Source: Shouchella miscanthi
Lineage (GTDB): Bacteria > Bacillota > Bacilli > Bacillales > Bacillaceae_D
DNA length: 64,000 nt
Direction: 5' to 3'
NCBI RefSeq assembly: GCF_007725405.1
Contig: NZ_CP042163.1
Span: forward strand, 2,604,001 to 2,668,000
In this document: in pieces, positions 53,346-62,194 of the stretch
Layout: each line of letters opens with the position of its first letter
Numbering within the stretch: the first letter of the stretch is position 1
The notes under the pieces: generated by a model
Told to the model about the DNA's origin: nothing
Seen by the model: the letters and a program-made list of their open reading frames with translations, nothing else
Databases searched by the model: none
Position numbers and translations under genes: made by a program

Positions 53346-54122
53346 ATGTTTGAAAATCTTAACGATTGGCTTTATCACCCAATCACGCAAACATTATGGC
53401 AAGTTCTTTTTGCCATTATTATTTATTTTATTGTTCGATCAGTTGGTAAAAACATCATTAAAAAAGTATTTAATAAAAAACAATCGAAGCAAGTGTCAAA
53501 AGCACGGTTACAAACACTTGAGAAGTTGCTTTTAAATGTATTTTCATACGTGCTATTCTTCATTATCGCCTTCAATATACTTGATACCCTCGGGTTTAAC
53601 TTAGGGCCAGTTCTTGCTGCAGCCGGTGTTGTTGGTTTAGCAATTGGCTTCGGTGCTCAAGGGTTAGTGAGCGACGTTGTAACTGGTTTCTTCTTGCTAT
53701 TAGAAAGACAGCTAGAAGTTGGGGACTATGTTACGGCAGGTGGTGTTGATGGAATTGTAGAAGAGCTCGGGTTTCGCACGACAATGATTCGAGGTTTTGA
53801 CGGGACGCTTCATTATTTGCCAAATCGCAACATTACTAATGTAGACAACCATTCACGCGGGAATATGCGTGCCCTCGTTGACTTAACAATTCCATCAGGA
53901 GAGCAAACCGATACTTCTATTAAAAAAGTACAAGCAGCAATCCAGTCTTTTGACCACCCTGCTTTAGTAACAAAGCCTGAAGTAATTGGCGTTGAAACAA
54001 ATGATCTTTCTGCTACTGTTATACGCGTCATTGCTAAAACAGAAAATATGCAACAATGGGCTGTTGAACGTGAATTACGTAAAGTCATCCGTGCTTATTT
54101 TGAAACAGAAGAAGACGCTTAA
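53346..54122 (+). CDS. ykuT: MscS-type mechanosensitive channel YkuT
   Basis: The 258-residue protein has three membrane helices, the last being the Gly/Ala-rich pore helix 'AAAGVVGLAIGFGAQGLVSD' (about 92-111), followed by the MscS beta domain 'QLEVGDYVTAGGVDGIVEEL' and 'YLPNRNITNVDNHSRG'. It releases solutes under osmotic downshock. A GGAAAGGG site lies before the ATG. It is convergent with ykuS, as in B. subtilis. Confidence 0.92.
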   Translation: MFENLNDWLYHPITQTLWQVLFAIIIYFIVRSVGKNIIKKVFNKKQSKQVSKARLQTLEKLLLNVFSYVLFFIIAFNILDTLGFNLGPVLAAAGVVGLAIGFGAQGLVSDVVTGFFLLLERQLEVGDYVTAGGVDGIVEELGFRTTMIRGFDGTLHYLPNRNITNVDNHSRGNMRALVDLTIPSGEQTDTSIKKVQAAIQSFDHPALVTKPEVIGVETNDLSATVIRVIAKTENMQQWAVERELRKVIRAYFETEEDA

Positions 54123-54162
54123 AAAAGAGTCTGCCGAAATCCATTCGGTAGACTCTTTTTTC
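54121..54162. terminator. bidirectional terminator between ykuT and ykuS
   Basis: The stem AAAGAGTCT-CCGAA / TTCGG-AGACTCTTT is flanked by A and T runs. Confidence 0.9.
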
Positions 54163-54413
54163 TATTTGTTTTGATTCGATAACACTTGTTCTACCCGCTC
54201 GCCTACTTCTTGAGCAGTTAGACCATCTGCTGACACAATACTTGTTTGCCCTTGAGGGCTCATCCCTGCCACATCTGCGTCTCGACCTGAAACAATACAA
54301 CAGTCGCAATCGTTTGTCTCCGTAGTCTGTTGCATATGAACAACGTCATGTCCTCGTGACTGAAGCTCGTTTTCAATATCCGTTAATCCTGTTTGAATCG
54401 CGATTTTAGCCAT
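54162..54413 (-). CDS. ykuS: UPF0180 family protein YkuS
   Basis: The 83-residue protein matches UPF0180: 'MAKIAIQTGLTDIENELQSR' and 'CDCCIVSGRDADVAGM' with a tight Cys cluster (CDCC). The ATG at 54413 has an AAAGGAGGT site six bases upstream; the longer frame from 54434 would start inside that site. The role is unknown. Confidence 0.9.
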   Translation of the reverse strand: MAKIAIQTGLTDIENELQSRGHDVVHMQQTTETNDCDCCIVSGRDADVAGMSPQGQTSIVSADGLTAQEVGERVEQVLSNQNK

Positions 54414-54475
54414 ATGAATACCTCCTTTTATCAATCGTTACGAAACCTAGTTTGCAACGATCGTAAGGAAACTAT

Positions 54476-55597
54476 TCATCCTTGTTTTTGGTTTAAAAAC
54501 GAACACATATGTTCAACGGCTAATGTGATCGCTTCTTCTTGGGGGTTCAACCTTGCATCATGAAGACCAAACGAGCTGTCGACCCCTAACCAAAACATGA
54601 GTCCTGGATAGGCTTTAAGAAAATAACCAAAATCCTCTCCAGTCATTGCTTCTTTCGCATGTACAAACTGAACGGCGGACTGGGCTTCACTAAAAGCGAT
54701 AAAAGCTTGTGTAAGAACTGTATCATTGTTCACTTCACAATAATTCGAGCCATAGTCAATGGTCGCTTCGCAAGAAAAGCCAACTTCGATACCATGAGTG
54801 AGCGCTTCAATCCGTTGTTTTACTTTCTTCATAGCATCCATTGATAATGTTCGAATGGTTCCTTCCACTCGCGCCCCACTAGCAATAACATTTTGCTTGG
54901 TTCCACCTTTTATTACGCCAATCGTAACAACAGCAGAATCAAGTGGATCAACATTTCTCGAAACGATTGATTGCAATTGCGTCACAAAATGAGCAGCCGC
55001 TACAACCATGTCATTTGCTGTATGAGGATAAGCGGCATGACCGCCTGTTCCTTTAAAGTCAATAAAGAGCTCAGATGTATTGGCAAATAGCAAACCCGGC
55101 TTCGTTGAAATCGTTCCAACAGGCAAATTAGGATCAATATGAAGAGCGTACATTTCTTCCGGCTTCCACTTATCTAATACTCCGGATTCAAGCATTGGTT
55201 TTGCTCCACCCGGGCCTTCCTCAGCTGGTTGAAATACAAACAACAGTGAAGTTGGCGGTTCATTTTCACTAAAATAATTGAGCATCCCTAGAGCAATTGT
55301 CATGTGAAGATCATGACCACAAGCATGCATGGCGCCTTCATGTAGTGAACGATAGGAAAGGTTCGTTTCTTCTTGAACTGGTAAACCATCCATATCTGCT
55401 CGATAAGCGATGGTGTAAGGGGATTTCCCGTCAACCTTTACAATAACGCCAGTTCGCCACGTCGTTACAGTTAACCGTTCTTGGTTTAACGCACCGACTG
55501 TGTCTAAAATTAAAGCTTGCGTTTTGTATTCTTCAAACCCAAGCTCGGGAATTTGATGGAATTTACGTCTTAGTTGGATAAGTGCTTCATCATTCAT
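54476..55597 (-). CDS. dapL: N-acetyldiaminopimelate deacetylase
   Basis: The 373-residue M20-family amidohydrolase has '[17 protein letters not shown]', the metal-binding '[15 protein letters not shown]', '[13 protein letters not shown]' and the lid '[10 protein letters not shown]'. The family includes aminoacylases, but the operon with dapH identifies it as the acetyl-pathway enzyme (YkuR) that releases acetate to give LL-diaminopimelate for lysine and peptidoglycan. It overlaps the upstream aminotransferase gene by four bases. Confidence 0.92.
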   Translation of the reverse strand: MNDEALIQLRRKFHQIPELGFEEYKTQALILDTVGALNQERLTVTTWRTGVIVKVDGKSPYTIAYRADMDGLPVQEETNLSYRSLHEGAMHACGHDLHMTIALGMLNYFSENEPPTSLLFVFQPAEEGPGGAKPMLESGVLDKWKPEEMYALHIDPNLPVGTISTKPGLLFANTSELFIDFKGTGGHAAYPHTANDMVVAAAHFVTQLQSIVSRNVDPLDSAVVTIGVIKGGTKQNVIASGARVEGTIRTLSMDAMKKVKQRIEALTHGIEVGFSCEATIDYGSNYCEVNNDTVLTQAFIAFSEAQSAVQFVHAKEAMTGEDFGYFLKAYPGLMFWLGVDSSFGLHDARLNPQEEAITLAVEHMCSFLNQKQG

Positions 55598-56802
55598 ACG
55601 TTCAGCTCCTGCTCCACCTCTTGCAACACGCTCGTAAAATGTGCAATAAACAAATCAACTTCTTCACTTGTTACGACCAGAGGTGGTAATAAGCGTATAA
55701 TCGTTCCCTGTGTTAGGTCAACAAGCACACCTTTTTCGATCATACGTCGTTGAATAAACGCTGCTTGCTTCGGTGTTCCTTTAGTTGGTAGCCCCATCAT
55801 CATTCCCCGTCCTCGGAAACGGTCCAAAATATGTGGGAATTGTGCTTGTACGTCTGATAACCCTTTTTGTAACTGCTCCGCTCTCATACGACTAGTATGA
55901 AGCAGTCCCTCCTCAAGCAAGTCTAAAACGGTTAATCCTAACGCACAGCTTAAAGGAGACGGCGCAAAGGTTGTTCCGTGATCCCCTGGCGCAAATAAGT
56001 GAGTCAGGCGTGGGCTTACGATCATTCCGCCTAATGGAAGACCTCCACCAATCCCTTTTGCAAATAAAATAACGTCCGGCTGAACATTAGCCTGCATATA
56101 AGCAAATAGCGTTCCAGTTCGTCCCATTCCTGTTTGAATTTCATCCATACAAAAAAGAACATGATGGGTTGCGCACAATTGTGATACAGTTTGCACATAC
56201 TCATGTGACAATGGAACAACGCCACCTGATCCTAACACTGGCTCCATTACGACAGCAGCTGGCTTCTTTTGAATAAGAATGTCTTCCAACCCTTTTGCAT
56301 CTTCAGGCTCTACTTCATACACAGGTAGGTCATGTAACGGAAAATCTTGATAGACACCTTCTTGCCTCGTTAACTTCATAGCACCGAGGGTCCGTCCATG
56401 AAAGCTCCGTTTTAAAACAACAACGCCCTTTCTAGAGAAATCATGCTGCTTGCTCCATTTATGAATAAGTTTGATAACCGCCTCGGTCGCCTCTGCGCCA
56501 GAATTCGCAAAAAACACCTTTCCACCGATTGTCCGCTCCGACAATTTTTCAGCGAGCTCGACAGCAGGTTTATTTACGTATAAATTTGAGATATGTAGAA
56601 ACTTACTTCCTTGGGTTTGAAGTGTTTTTAAAATAGCAGGATGTGAATGACCTACTACATTGACCGCTAAACCTGTTATAAAATCCAAGTACTGACGGCC
56701 TTCTTCATCAATTAAAAAGCTTCCTTTCCCCTCACTAATAACAAGAGGAAGTCGGCGATACGTGCTCATTAATGCTTGTTCATCTCTTTTTAGCCAATCC
56801 AT
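55594..56802 (-). CDS. class III (ArgD-like) aminotransferase in dap operon
   Basis: The 402-residue PLP enzyme has '[21 protein letters not shown]', '[15 protein letters not shown]', '[12 protein letters not shown]', '[13 protein letters not shown]' and the PLP lysine in '[16 protein letters not shown]' (about 250). Sequence alone would say acetylornithine aminotransferase. No arginine gene is near; instead it lies between dapH and dapL and overlaps dapL. I infer that it acts mainly as N-acetyl-LL-diaminopimelate aminotransferase, the step B. subtilis assigns to PatA. E. coli ArgD is known to do both reactions with succinylated substrate. Confidence 0.85.
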   Translation of the reverse strand: MDWLKRDEQALMSTYRRLPLVISEGKGSFLIDEEGRQYLDFITGLAVNVVGHSHPAILKTLQTQGSKFLHISNLYVNKPAVELAEKLSERTIGGKVFFANSGAEATEAVIKLIHKWSKQHDFSRKGVVVLKRSFHGRTLGAMKLTRQEGVYQDFPLHDLPVYEVEPEDAKGLEDILIQKKPAAVVMEPVLGSGGVVPLSHEYVQTVSQLCATHHVLFCMDEIQTGMGRTGTLFAYMQANVQPDVILFAKGIGGGLPLGGMIVSPRLTHLFAPGDHGTTFAPSPLSCALGLTVLDLLEEGLLHTSRMRAEQLQKGLSDVQAQFPHILDRFRGRGMMMGLPTKGTPKQAAFIQRRMIEKGVLVDLTQGTIIRLLPPLVVTSEEVDLFIAHFTSVLQEVEQELNV

Positions 56803-56825
56803 GATAAAGACTCCTTTTTATGAAA

Positions 56826-56852
56826 ACAGCTTTGCCTTAAAGGCAAAGCTGG
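56826..56852 (-). terminator. intra-operon hairpin between dapH and the aminotransferase gene
   Basis: A perfect 10-bp stem (CAGCTTTGCC / GGCAAAGCTG) with loop TTTAA is followed on the minus strand by TTTTCAT. This is a moderate terminator within the operon. Confidence 0.55.
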
Positions 56853-56861
56853 ATTATCAAA

Positions 56862-57581
56862 TTAATCTTCATTTAAACGACGAAGCTCTTGCTTAATTTC
56901 TGTTTTTCCTTTTGTTTTTTCGTCGATTTGCTTAATCACTTTTGCTGGTGTACCAGCAACTACTGTGTTAGCTGGAACATCTTCTGTAACAATCGCTCCT
57001 GCTGCAACAACAGCACCCTCTCCAACACGTACCCCTTCAAGAATGACTGCATTCGCACCAACCACTACACCATCTTCCACAACAACCGGTGAAGCAGATG
57101 GTGGTTCAATGACACCAGCTAAGACAGAGCCTGCACCGATATGACAGTTCTTTCCTACTGTTGCACGTCCGCCAAGTACAGCGTTCATATCAATCATTGT
57201 TCCTTCTCCAATAACGGAACCAATATTAATACTGGCGCCCATCATAATGACAGCACCTTTACCAATTTCTACTTGGTCGCGAATAATTGCACCTGGTTCA
57301 ATACGTGCTTCTATTCCTTTTAAGTCAAGTAGCGGGATGGCTGAATAGCGTCGATCATTTTCAACAACATAATCTTCAATACTAGCCTCGTTCTCTTTTA
57401 AAACTGGCTCAATAACAGCCCAATCTCCAAAAATAACCCCAGTCGTGCCATTAAAGAACGTTTGTACTTCTTCAGCAAATGATAGCTTCTCAAGCTGTCC
57501 CTTAATATGTATTTTTACAGGTGTTTTCTTCTCTGCTTTTGAAATAAATTGAATAATTTCGTTTGCATCCATCATGTTCAT
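56862..57581 (-). CDS. dapH: tetrahydrodipicolinate N-acetyltransferase
   Basis: The 239-residue protein has an N-terminal DapH domain ('[19 protein letters not shown]') and a left-handed beta helix of hexapeptide repeats (about 85-200: '[19 protein letters not shown]', '[19 protein letters not shown]'). It acetylates tetrahydrodipicolinate in the acetylase branch of diaminopimelate synthesis. It is close to B. subtilis YkuQ over its length. A TAAGGAGG site and a good promoter support the first ATG. Some databases call it dapD. Confidence 0.95.
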   Translation of the reverse strand: MNMMDANEIIQFISKAEKKTPVKIHIKGQLEKLSFAEEVQTFFNGTTGVIFGDWAVIEPVLKENEASIEDYVVENDRRYSAIPLLDLKGIEARIEPGAIIRDQVEIGKGAVIMMGASINIGSVIGEGTMIDMNAVLGGRATVGKNCHIGAGSVLAGVIEPPSASPVVVEDGVVVGANAVILEGVRVGEGAVVAAGAIVTEDVPANTVVAGTPAKVIKQIDEKTKGKTEIKQELRRLNED

Positions 57582-57611
57582 CTGTATAGCCTCCTTATAT
57601 CACTGTTCATT

Positions 57612-57640
57612 ATGATAAAGTGTGTTTCGAAAAAATGCAA
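57612..57640 (-). promoter_or_regulatory. sigma-A promoter for dapH operon
   Basis: TTGCAT (57635-57640) and TATCAT (57612-57617) on the minus strand are 17 bases apart, about 30 bases before dapH. No leader long enough for a lysine riboswitch is present. Confidence 0.65.
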
Positions 57641-57644
57641 TGGA

Positions 57645-58550
57645 CTAGCTTAAGATCCATAGAATAAATGTAATGGAGAACAAACTAAATAAGGTTGTAA
57701 TGAGCGTAATCGTTGACACTAACTTAGGTCTTGCATCAAATCGAACCGCGTACATAACAATCGTCGCTGCACTTGGCATTGCTGATGAGACAATAAATAC
57801 ATTTCGAAGCATCTCATCTATTGGTAAAAATAACGTAATTCCATACGCTACTACTGGCGAAATCATCATGCGGAGAAACACACCAACACCAATTTTTTCC
57901 CAATCAAATTGCTTCCACTCAATCATGGCAAGCTGCATCCCAAGAATAAGCATCACAACTGGAATCGCTGCTTCAGCGACTAAATCAATGGATGCAAACA
58001 GTTGGGCAGGAAAAGGAATTGAAAAAACATTTAAACTAAGAGCGATAACCGTCGCATACGTCGCAGGCATTTTTAGAATTGCTTTAAGTGCAACCGTAAT
58101 GGTCGCTTTCCCTCTCGCTGCATAGTAGACACCGAAACTATTCATTATGATGGATTGCAAGACCATAAAGGAAATGGCAAGTTCAAAAGCAGTCTCACCG
58201 TATGCAAATAAAATAATAGGTGTTCCATAGTTTCCAACATTCATAAAGGCTGTCGATAAGATCATTCCGCTCTCGTCTTCGATCGATAATGATCTCGTTT
58301 TTGCATATATTTTTGCAAGAATAATTAATATAAACATTAACATAATCGAAAATAAAACCATATAAAAATAGTCCATATTAAGAGGAGATGTATAAAATGT
58401 ACGGAAGACGAGGCATGGTGTTAATATGTAAATAGCAACACTTGATATGGAACGTATATCAAGCATAAACGCTCGCTGGAGTAGAAATCCTGCTCCAAAA
58501 ATGCAAAAAACAGGTAAAACGACTTGAAAAAATAGTGTCACAAAGGTCAA
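57645..58550 (-). CDS. AEC-family (auxin efflux carrier-like) transporter
   Basis: The 301-residue protein has ten hydrophobic segments in two halves, each with the family's 'NVGNYGTPI' and 'VFIVSSAMPSAATIVMYAV'-type crossover motifs. Members export organic acids such as malate or other small carboxylates; the substrate here is unknown. A GGTTGACC region precedes the ATG, so the ribosome site is weak. It lies upstream of dapH on the same strand, but dapH has its own promoter in the gap. Confidence 0.85.
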   Translation of the reverse strand: MTFVTLFFQVVLPVFCIFGAGFLLQRAFMLDIRSISSVAIYILTPCLVFRTFYTSPLNMDYFYMVLFSIMLMFILIILAKIYAKTRSLSIEDESGMILSTAFMNVGNYGTPIILFAYGETAFELAISFMVLQSIIMNSFGVYYAARGKATITVALKAILKMPATYATVIALSLNVFSIPFPAQLFASIDLVAEAAIPVVMLILGMQLAMIEWKQFDWEKIGVGVFLRMMISPVVAYGITLFLPIDEMLRNVFIVSSAMPSAATIVMYAVRFDARPKLVSTITLITTLFSLFSITFILWILS

Positions 58551-58574
58551 CCTTTCTTCTTACAAAAAAATAAA

Positions 58575-59600
58575 CTAATATATAAACAACGTATAATCTT
58601 TTGCTAAATCAACTTTTTTAACAGTTTGATTGCTTCGGCCAGCGCTGTCTTCTTGCGGAATCATCGTCACAATTGGACGGTGAGGCAACCCCTTATTTTG
58701 AGAAACGACGACACCATAGTTTCCGTTCGACAAACGCACCTGACTTCCAGTTGGAAAAAACGTCACACACATCATAAATGCACTTAAACTGAACGAACTG
58801 TATCGCTTAGGGGCAAATGCTAGCATAAATTCTAATGCTTTTGCAAAACTCATTAATGGTTTCTTTTTTCGCTGATTTGTTAATCGATCAAACACATTTG
58901 CAACAGCGATCGTTTGTGTTATTTCATGAAGGAAGTTCGCTTTTATCCCCCTTGGATAGCCGCTTCCATCAAGAGATTCATGATGACTAAGAGCAACAAT
59001 AGAAGCTAAAGGGTCTAGGTTTCTTTGCGTTTGCAAATAGTTGTACCCTCGCCAAGTATGATCATCCCCTAATACTTGATTTTCTTCATTAAATTTCTCC
59101 GAAACGACTTTACCAATATCGTGAAGCAAGGCTGCTCGCACTACCCGCTTTAATTGCTGCTCATTAAACCCATTTTCCATCCCTATCGCTGTAGAGAGAA
59201 AAGCAACCGTTAAAGAATGCTGATACAAGCCTTCGTCCATCCTATTAAGCATTGTTAATGATTCTTGCACTTCAGTTTGTTGTAACACTAGTGTGAAAAT
59301 CTCTTTCAGCTTATTGTTCCAGATAAGTGATTTTTCTTCAACAAGTAGCTGTTGATTGGACATATATAGGCGAGTATGCGCGCAGCAGACTGTCTCATCA
59401 GCATTATGTTGTGATAGTGGGACTAACAACGGCAACGTATCAATACCAAATTGCTTTAACCGTTTTAAATGAATGGCCGTTAAAGAAACCCCTTTTCTTA
59501 AAAGGATTTGTCCATCCAGGGAAAAAATCTCTTTGCCTAACAAAGATCCAGGCATTACATCTTTTAGACGAACGTATTTCGTCTCTAACCCAACTACCAT
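58575..59600 (-). CDS. HD-GYP domain protein, probable cyclic-di-GMP phosphodiesterase
   Basis: The 341-residue protein has a small N-terminal region (about 1-110, beta-rich then helical) and a C-terminal HD-GYP domain with H128, H160/D161 in 'LLHDIGK', 'HHE' (206-208) and 'DGSGYPRG' (211-218). These are the metal and substrate residues of active cyclic-di-GMP phosphodiesterases. No receiver or membrane domain is seen. The ATG at 59600 has an AGGGGGT site; starts upstream lack one. No cyclase gene is nearby. Confidence 0.87.
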   Translation of the reverse strand: MVVGLETKYVRLKDVMPGSLLGKEIFSLDGQILLRKGVSLTAIHLKRLKQFGIDTLPLLVPLSQHNADETVCCAHTRLYMSNQQLLVEEKSLIWNNKLKEIFTLVLQQTEVQESLTMLNRMDEGLYQHSLTVAFLSTAIGMENGFNEQQLKRVVRAALLHDIGKVVSEKFNEENQVLGDDHTWRGYNYLQTQRNLDPLASIVALSHHESLDGSGYPRGIKANFLHEITQTIAVANVFDRLTNQRKKKPLMSFAKALEFMLAFAPKRYSSFSLSAFMMCVTFFPTGSQVRLSNGNYGVVVSQNKGLPHRPIVTMIPQEDSAGRSNQTVKKVDLAKDYTLFIY

Positions 59601-59671
59601 ACACATACCCCCTTCAATCGTTAACGCTTTCATTATTATAACGAAGGAACGATGATTTAGGAAGTAAGCAA

Positions 59672-59702
59672 GCAAAAACCTTGCACAGCTATGCAAGGTT
59701 CG
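59672..59702 (-). terminator. terminator of the MscS-type gene at 59703
   Basis: The stem AACCTTGCA / TGCAAGGTT with loop TAGCTG is followed on the minus strand by TTTTTGCTTGC. It separates this gene from the HD-GYP gene. Confidence 0.8.
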
Positions 59703-60803
59703 TTAACTTTCTGCTTTTTCCAACTGATACTGTTCATGTTCGTGGGCGTCAAATACAACAATAGGTTTTAGTACAGACACACCTTCTTTCGATAAAATAT
59801 CCAGAATTTCATAATTAATCTCTTCTTTAACTTCATGCCATTCCGACCAAGCCACGGTTTTTGTGAAATAGTAAATAAAAATGTTGTAGCTCGATTCACC
59901 AAATTCGTCAAAATAGATCATCACTGTATCTGTTACAACACCTGGATGACTAATGACAAGCTTTCGAATTTCTTGGACAGAATGCTCTAAATCCGATCGA
60001 GTGGTTTCTTGACCAACACCAATTGAATAATTGACTCTTCGCATATTCATCTCGGACCAGTTCGTTATCGCTTCATTTGATAACGTTTTATTTGGTACAA
60101 CCACAACAGCATCTGCAAACGTTCGGATTTTTGTACTTCTAAATGTAATATCTTCTACCGTACCTTCTACTGAAGCAGATGATATCCAGTCGCCTTTTTT
60201 AAACGGCTTTTCCGTAATAATGACGATCCCTCCAAAAAAATTAGCAACCGTTTCCTGAGCCGCTAATGCAAACGCTAATCCACCTAAACCAAGACCAGCA
60301 ACAAAACCATTGACATCAACGTCAAAGCTAGAAAGTACGGTTACAAACGTAAGAGCGATGACGACAAAACGAAGAATATTTGAAATAAACGGCAGCAGCA
60401 TATGGTCGTCGCTTAATTGAAGCTTATTCTTTGTATAAGCCATAAACGTACCGTGAGTAGAAACGTAGTTGTATAATCCCCAGCCACCAAGAATGATTAA
60501 ACTTGCATTAAACAAATTTTGTAGGGCTTCAATATCGGAAAAATTGACGCCGTAATAAACAAGTGCTACTCGAGCACCAATAATGACAAAGAGAAAACGA
60601 AGTGGTTTCTCATAAGAAAGCAACAGTTGAGTAAGAAGTGTTGCATGCGTTTTACGTGAGAGCCCTAAAATTACTTTAAAGAGATACGTAATAAAAATCT
60701 TTCGAAATACAAGAAACAAACTAAAAATCCCAATAGCAATCAGTAACCTAATCCATGGAAATTCCACAAAAAAGCTAACAATTGAATCCCAAATCGTGCT
60801 CAT
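59703..60803 (-). CDS. MscS-family mechanosensitive ion channel, larger form
   Basis: The 366-residue protein has four or five membrane helices, the pore-lining helix 'GFVAGLGLGGLAFALAAQE' (about 165-183), and the MscS beta domain 'KPFKKGDWISSASVEGTVEDI' and 'VVVPNKTLSNEAITNWS', followed by an extended C-terminal alpha/beta domain. It resembles YnaI/YhdY-like channels more than the short YkuT type. A GGAGTTGG site precedes the ATG. This is the second MscS-type gene in the window. Confidence 0.9.
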   Translation of the reverse strand: MSTIWDSIVSFFVEFPWIRLLIAIGIFSLFLVFRKIFITYLFKVILGLSRKTHATLLTQLLLSYEKPLRFLFVIIGARVALVYYGVNFSDIEALQNLFNASLIILGGWGLYNYVSTHGTFMAYTKNKLQLSDDHMLLPFISNILRFVVIALTFVTVLSSFDVDVNGFVAGLGLGGLAFALAAQETVANFFGGIVIITEKPFKKGDWISSASVEGTVEDITFRSTKIRTFADAVVVVPNKTLSNEAITNWSEMNMRRVNYSIGVGQETTRSDLEHSVQEIRKLVISHPGVVTDTVMIYFDEFGESSYNIFIYYFTKTVAWSEWHEVKEEINYEILDILSKEGVSVLKPIVVFDAHEHEQYQLEKAES

Positions 60804-60861
60804 GGTCCAACTCCTCTTACAATCGATCTACCCGTATTCTAGCATGGAGAAAATGTTTAGG

Positions 60862-61038
60862 CTATTGTAAAAGAATGCGAAATAAACGACCCATTTTGGA
60901 TTTTTGGTTAATTGTGTAAAATGTCGGTCGATTGTTAACATAGGCAACAGGCTTTGACTGAAGCGGAATAACACGCATCGTTAGCAACCCTATTAAAGCG
61001 ATCATAACAATAAAAACATCTACTTTACGAATAAGCAT
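60862..61038 (-). CDS. small membrane or secreted protein, 58 residues
   Basis: An ATG at 61038, preceded by GGAGG at 11 bases, opens a 58-codon frame ending in TAG. The product MLIRKVDVF.. has one hydrophobic helix (about 8-24), then a polar, basic part with 'PVAYVNNRPTFYTINQKSK'. I do not recognise it. It fills an otherwise empty region of about 430 bases and is divergent from the CopC-like gene. The spacing of the ribosome site is longer than usual, so confidence is moderate. Confidence 0.45.
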   Translation of the reverse strand: MLIRKVDVFIVMIALIGLLTMRVIPLQSKPVAYVNNRPTFYTINQKSKMGRLFRILLQ

Positions 61039-61229
61039 CCTCGTTTATTCCTCCACTTTTTTCGTTAGTATGCAACAGGATCTAAGCAATTATTTGATTG
61101 CCCATGATTTTGTTTAACAGAAGCTGTCTATACTAATAATCGTGACAATTTTGTAGACAGATAAAGACTTCATCAAAAACACACAATTTATTGTTACAAT
61201 ACAAGAGAACATGAATTGGAGGGTTACAA

Positions 61230-61805
61230 ATGAAACGTAGTTTTACAAGTTTTTTACTTTTACTTACACTTATGTTAGCACTACCTAATTTGGCTCAAGC
61301 TCATTCACATCAAGAGTCATCTTCACCTGAAGAAAATGAAGAAGTAACGGCGCCTTTAGACGAAATAACCGTCACGTTTGATTCAGGTATTGCTAGTGGA
61401 AATATGACGGTTACAAACAATACATCAGGTGAAGAAGTAGAACCTGATTCCGTTGACGTGGAGTCAAATGCGATTATTGCCTCTTTTAGCGAACCACTTC
61501 AAAATGGGGAGTACGTTGTTTATTGGGAAAATATTGGTGACGATACCCACCACATCGATGGTGAGTTCACTTTTGTTGTTAATGTTGAAGAAGAAGGTGA
61601 AGAGGAGTCAGCTGTAGAAGAAGACATAACTGAAGAAGAATCTACAGATGAAGCAACAGAGCAAGAAACAGATGTCGAGCAAGATCAGTCTGAAACAGAA
61701 ACAGCAGAATCTGGTTCTGCCGTTCTATGGATTTCCATTATCCTAGCCATTCTGTTTATTGGCGGTTTAATTGGTTTTGTTGTATCTCGTAAGAAAAAGA
61801 ACTAA
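61230..61805 (+). CDS. CopC-domain surface protein with acidic stalk and C-terminal anchor
   Basis: The 191-residue protein has a signal peptide cleaved after AQA (residue 24), leaving an N-terminal HSH that matches the copper-binding start of CopC proteins. A CopC-like beta domain (about 25-125) follows with 'PLDEITVTFDSGIASGNMTV' and 'LQNGEYVVYWENIGDDTHHIDG'. After an acidic Glu/Thr-rich stalk (about 128-160), a membrane helix (about 166-185) and a basic end form an anchor. It probably binds copper outside the membrane. No CopD partner is in the same operon. Confidence 0.85.
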   Translation: MKRSFTSFLLLLTLMLALPNLAQAHSHQESSSPEENEEVTAPLDEITVTFDSGIASGNMTVTNNTSGEEVEPDSVDVESNAIIASFSEPLQNGEYVVYWENIGDDTHHIDGEFTFVVNVEEEGEEESAVEEDITEEESTDEATEQETDVEQDQSETETAESGSAVLWISIILAILFIGGLIGFVVSRKKKN

Positions 61806-61814
61806 TTGAAGTGG

Positions 61815-61843
61815 AGAAGTCACTGATGTGGCTTCTTTTTTTT
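61815..61843 (+). terminator. terminator of CopC-like gene
   Basis: The stem AGAAGTCAC / GTGGCTTCT (one G-T pair) with loop TGAT is followed by eight T residues. Confidence 0.85.
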
Positions 61844-62040
61844 GTTGCGAAGCGACTGTATTTGTCGACTTCTTCGATTTAAGATCATTCGTGTTTCTTA
61901 CTAAAAATACATTCTGGTCATATAGGTGTGAAAACGTGTGTTTACGCATTCACAAGCAGTACCTAACTTGTTCCTTTTTTAACCCGACTACACACGATTG
62001 AAAGAACAAGGAAAAAATGTTTAAAATCAAGAAGTTTTCG
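61844..62040. other. gene-free spacer before AI-2E-family gene
   Basis: No ORF with a ribosome site, no long repeat and no RNA gene was recognised between the CopC-like terminator and the promoter of the next gene. Confidence 0.4.
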
Positions 62041-62069
62041 TTTTGAGATTGAACACTTTCAGCTATAAT
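62041..62069 (+). promoter_or_regulatory. promoter for AI-2E-family gene
   Basis: TATAAT (62064-62069) is preceded at 17 bases by TTTTGA (62041-62046). The leader would be about 120 bases, with no evident riboswitch. Confidence 0.5.
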
Positions 62070-62194
62070 AGTAATAAGAAATTGTTTTTCAACACATTTA
62101 ATTTGATGACTACAGATAGCCCCTTTACAAATGTTTATGCTTGGCTACATTAAAATCACGTGTTGTGTTGTATTAAAGGAGGTTGTCTTAAATT

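Noticed and set aside
57582..57644. Lysine riboswitch or T-box before dapH
   Set aside because: The leader between the promoter and dapH is only about 30 bases, far too short.
53346..60803. Duplicated mechanosensitive channel pair
   Set aside because: The two MscS-type proteins differ in length and helix number and belong to different subfamilies, so this is not a recent duplication.
61926..61950. cre-like sequence TGAAAACGTGTGTTTACG
   Set aside because: It lies over 100 bases upstream of the nearest promoter candidate and matches the consensus poorly at its right half.
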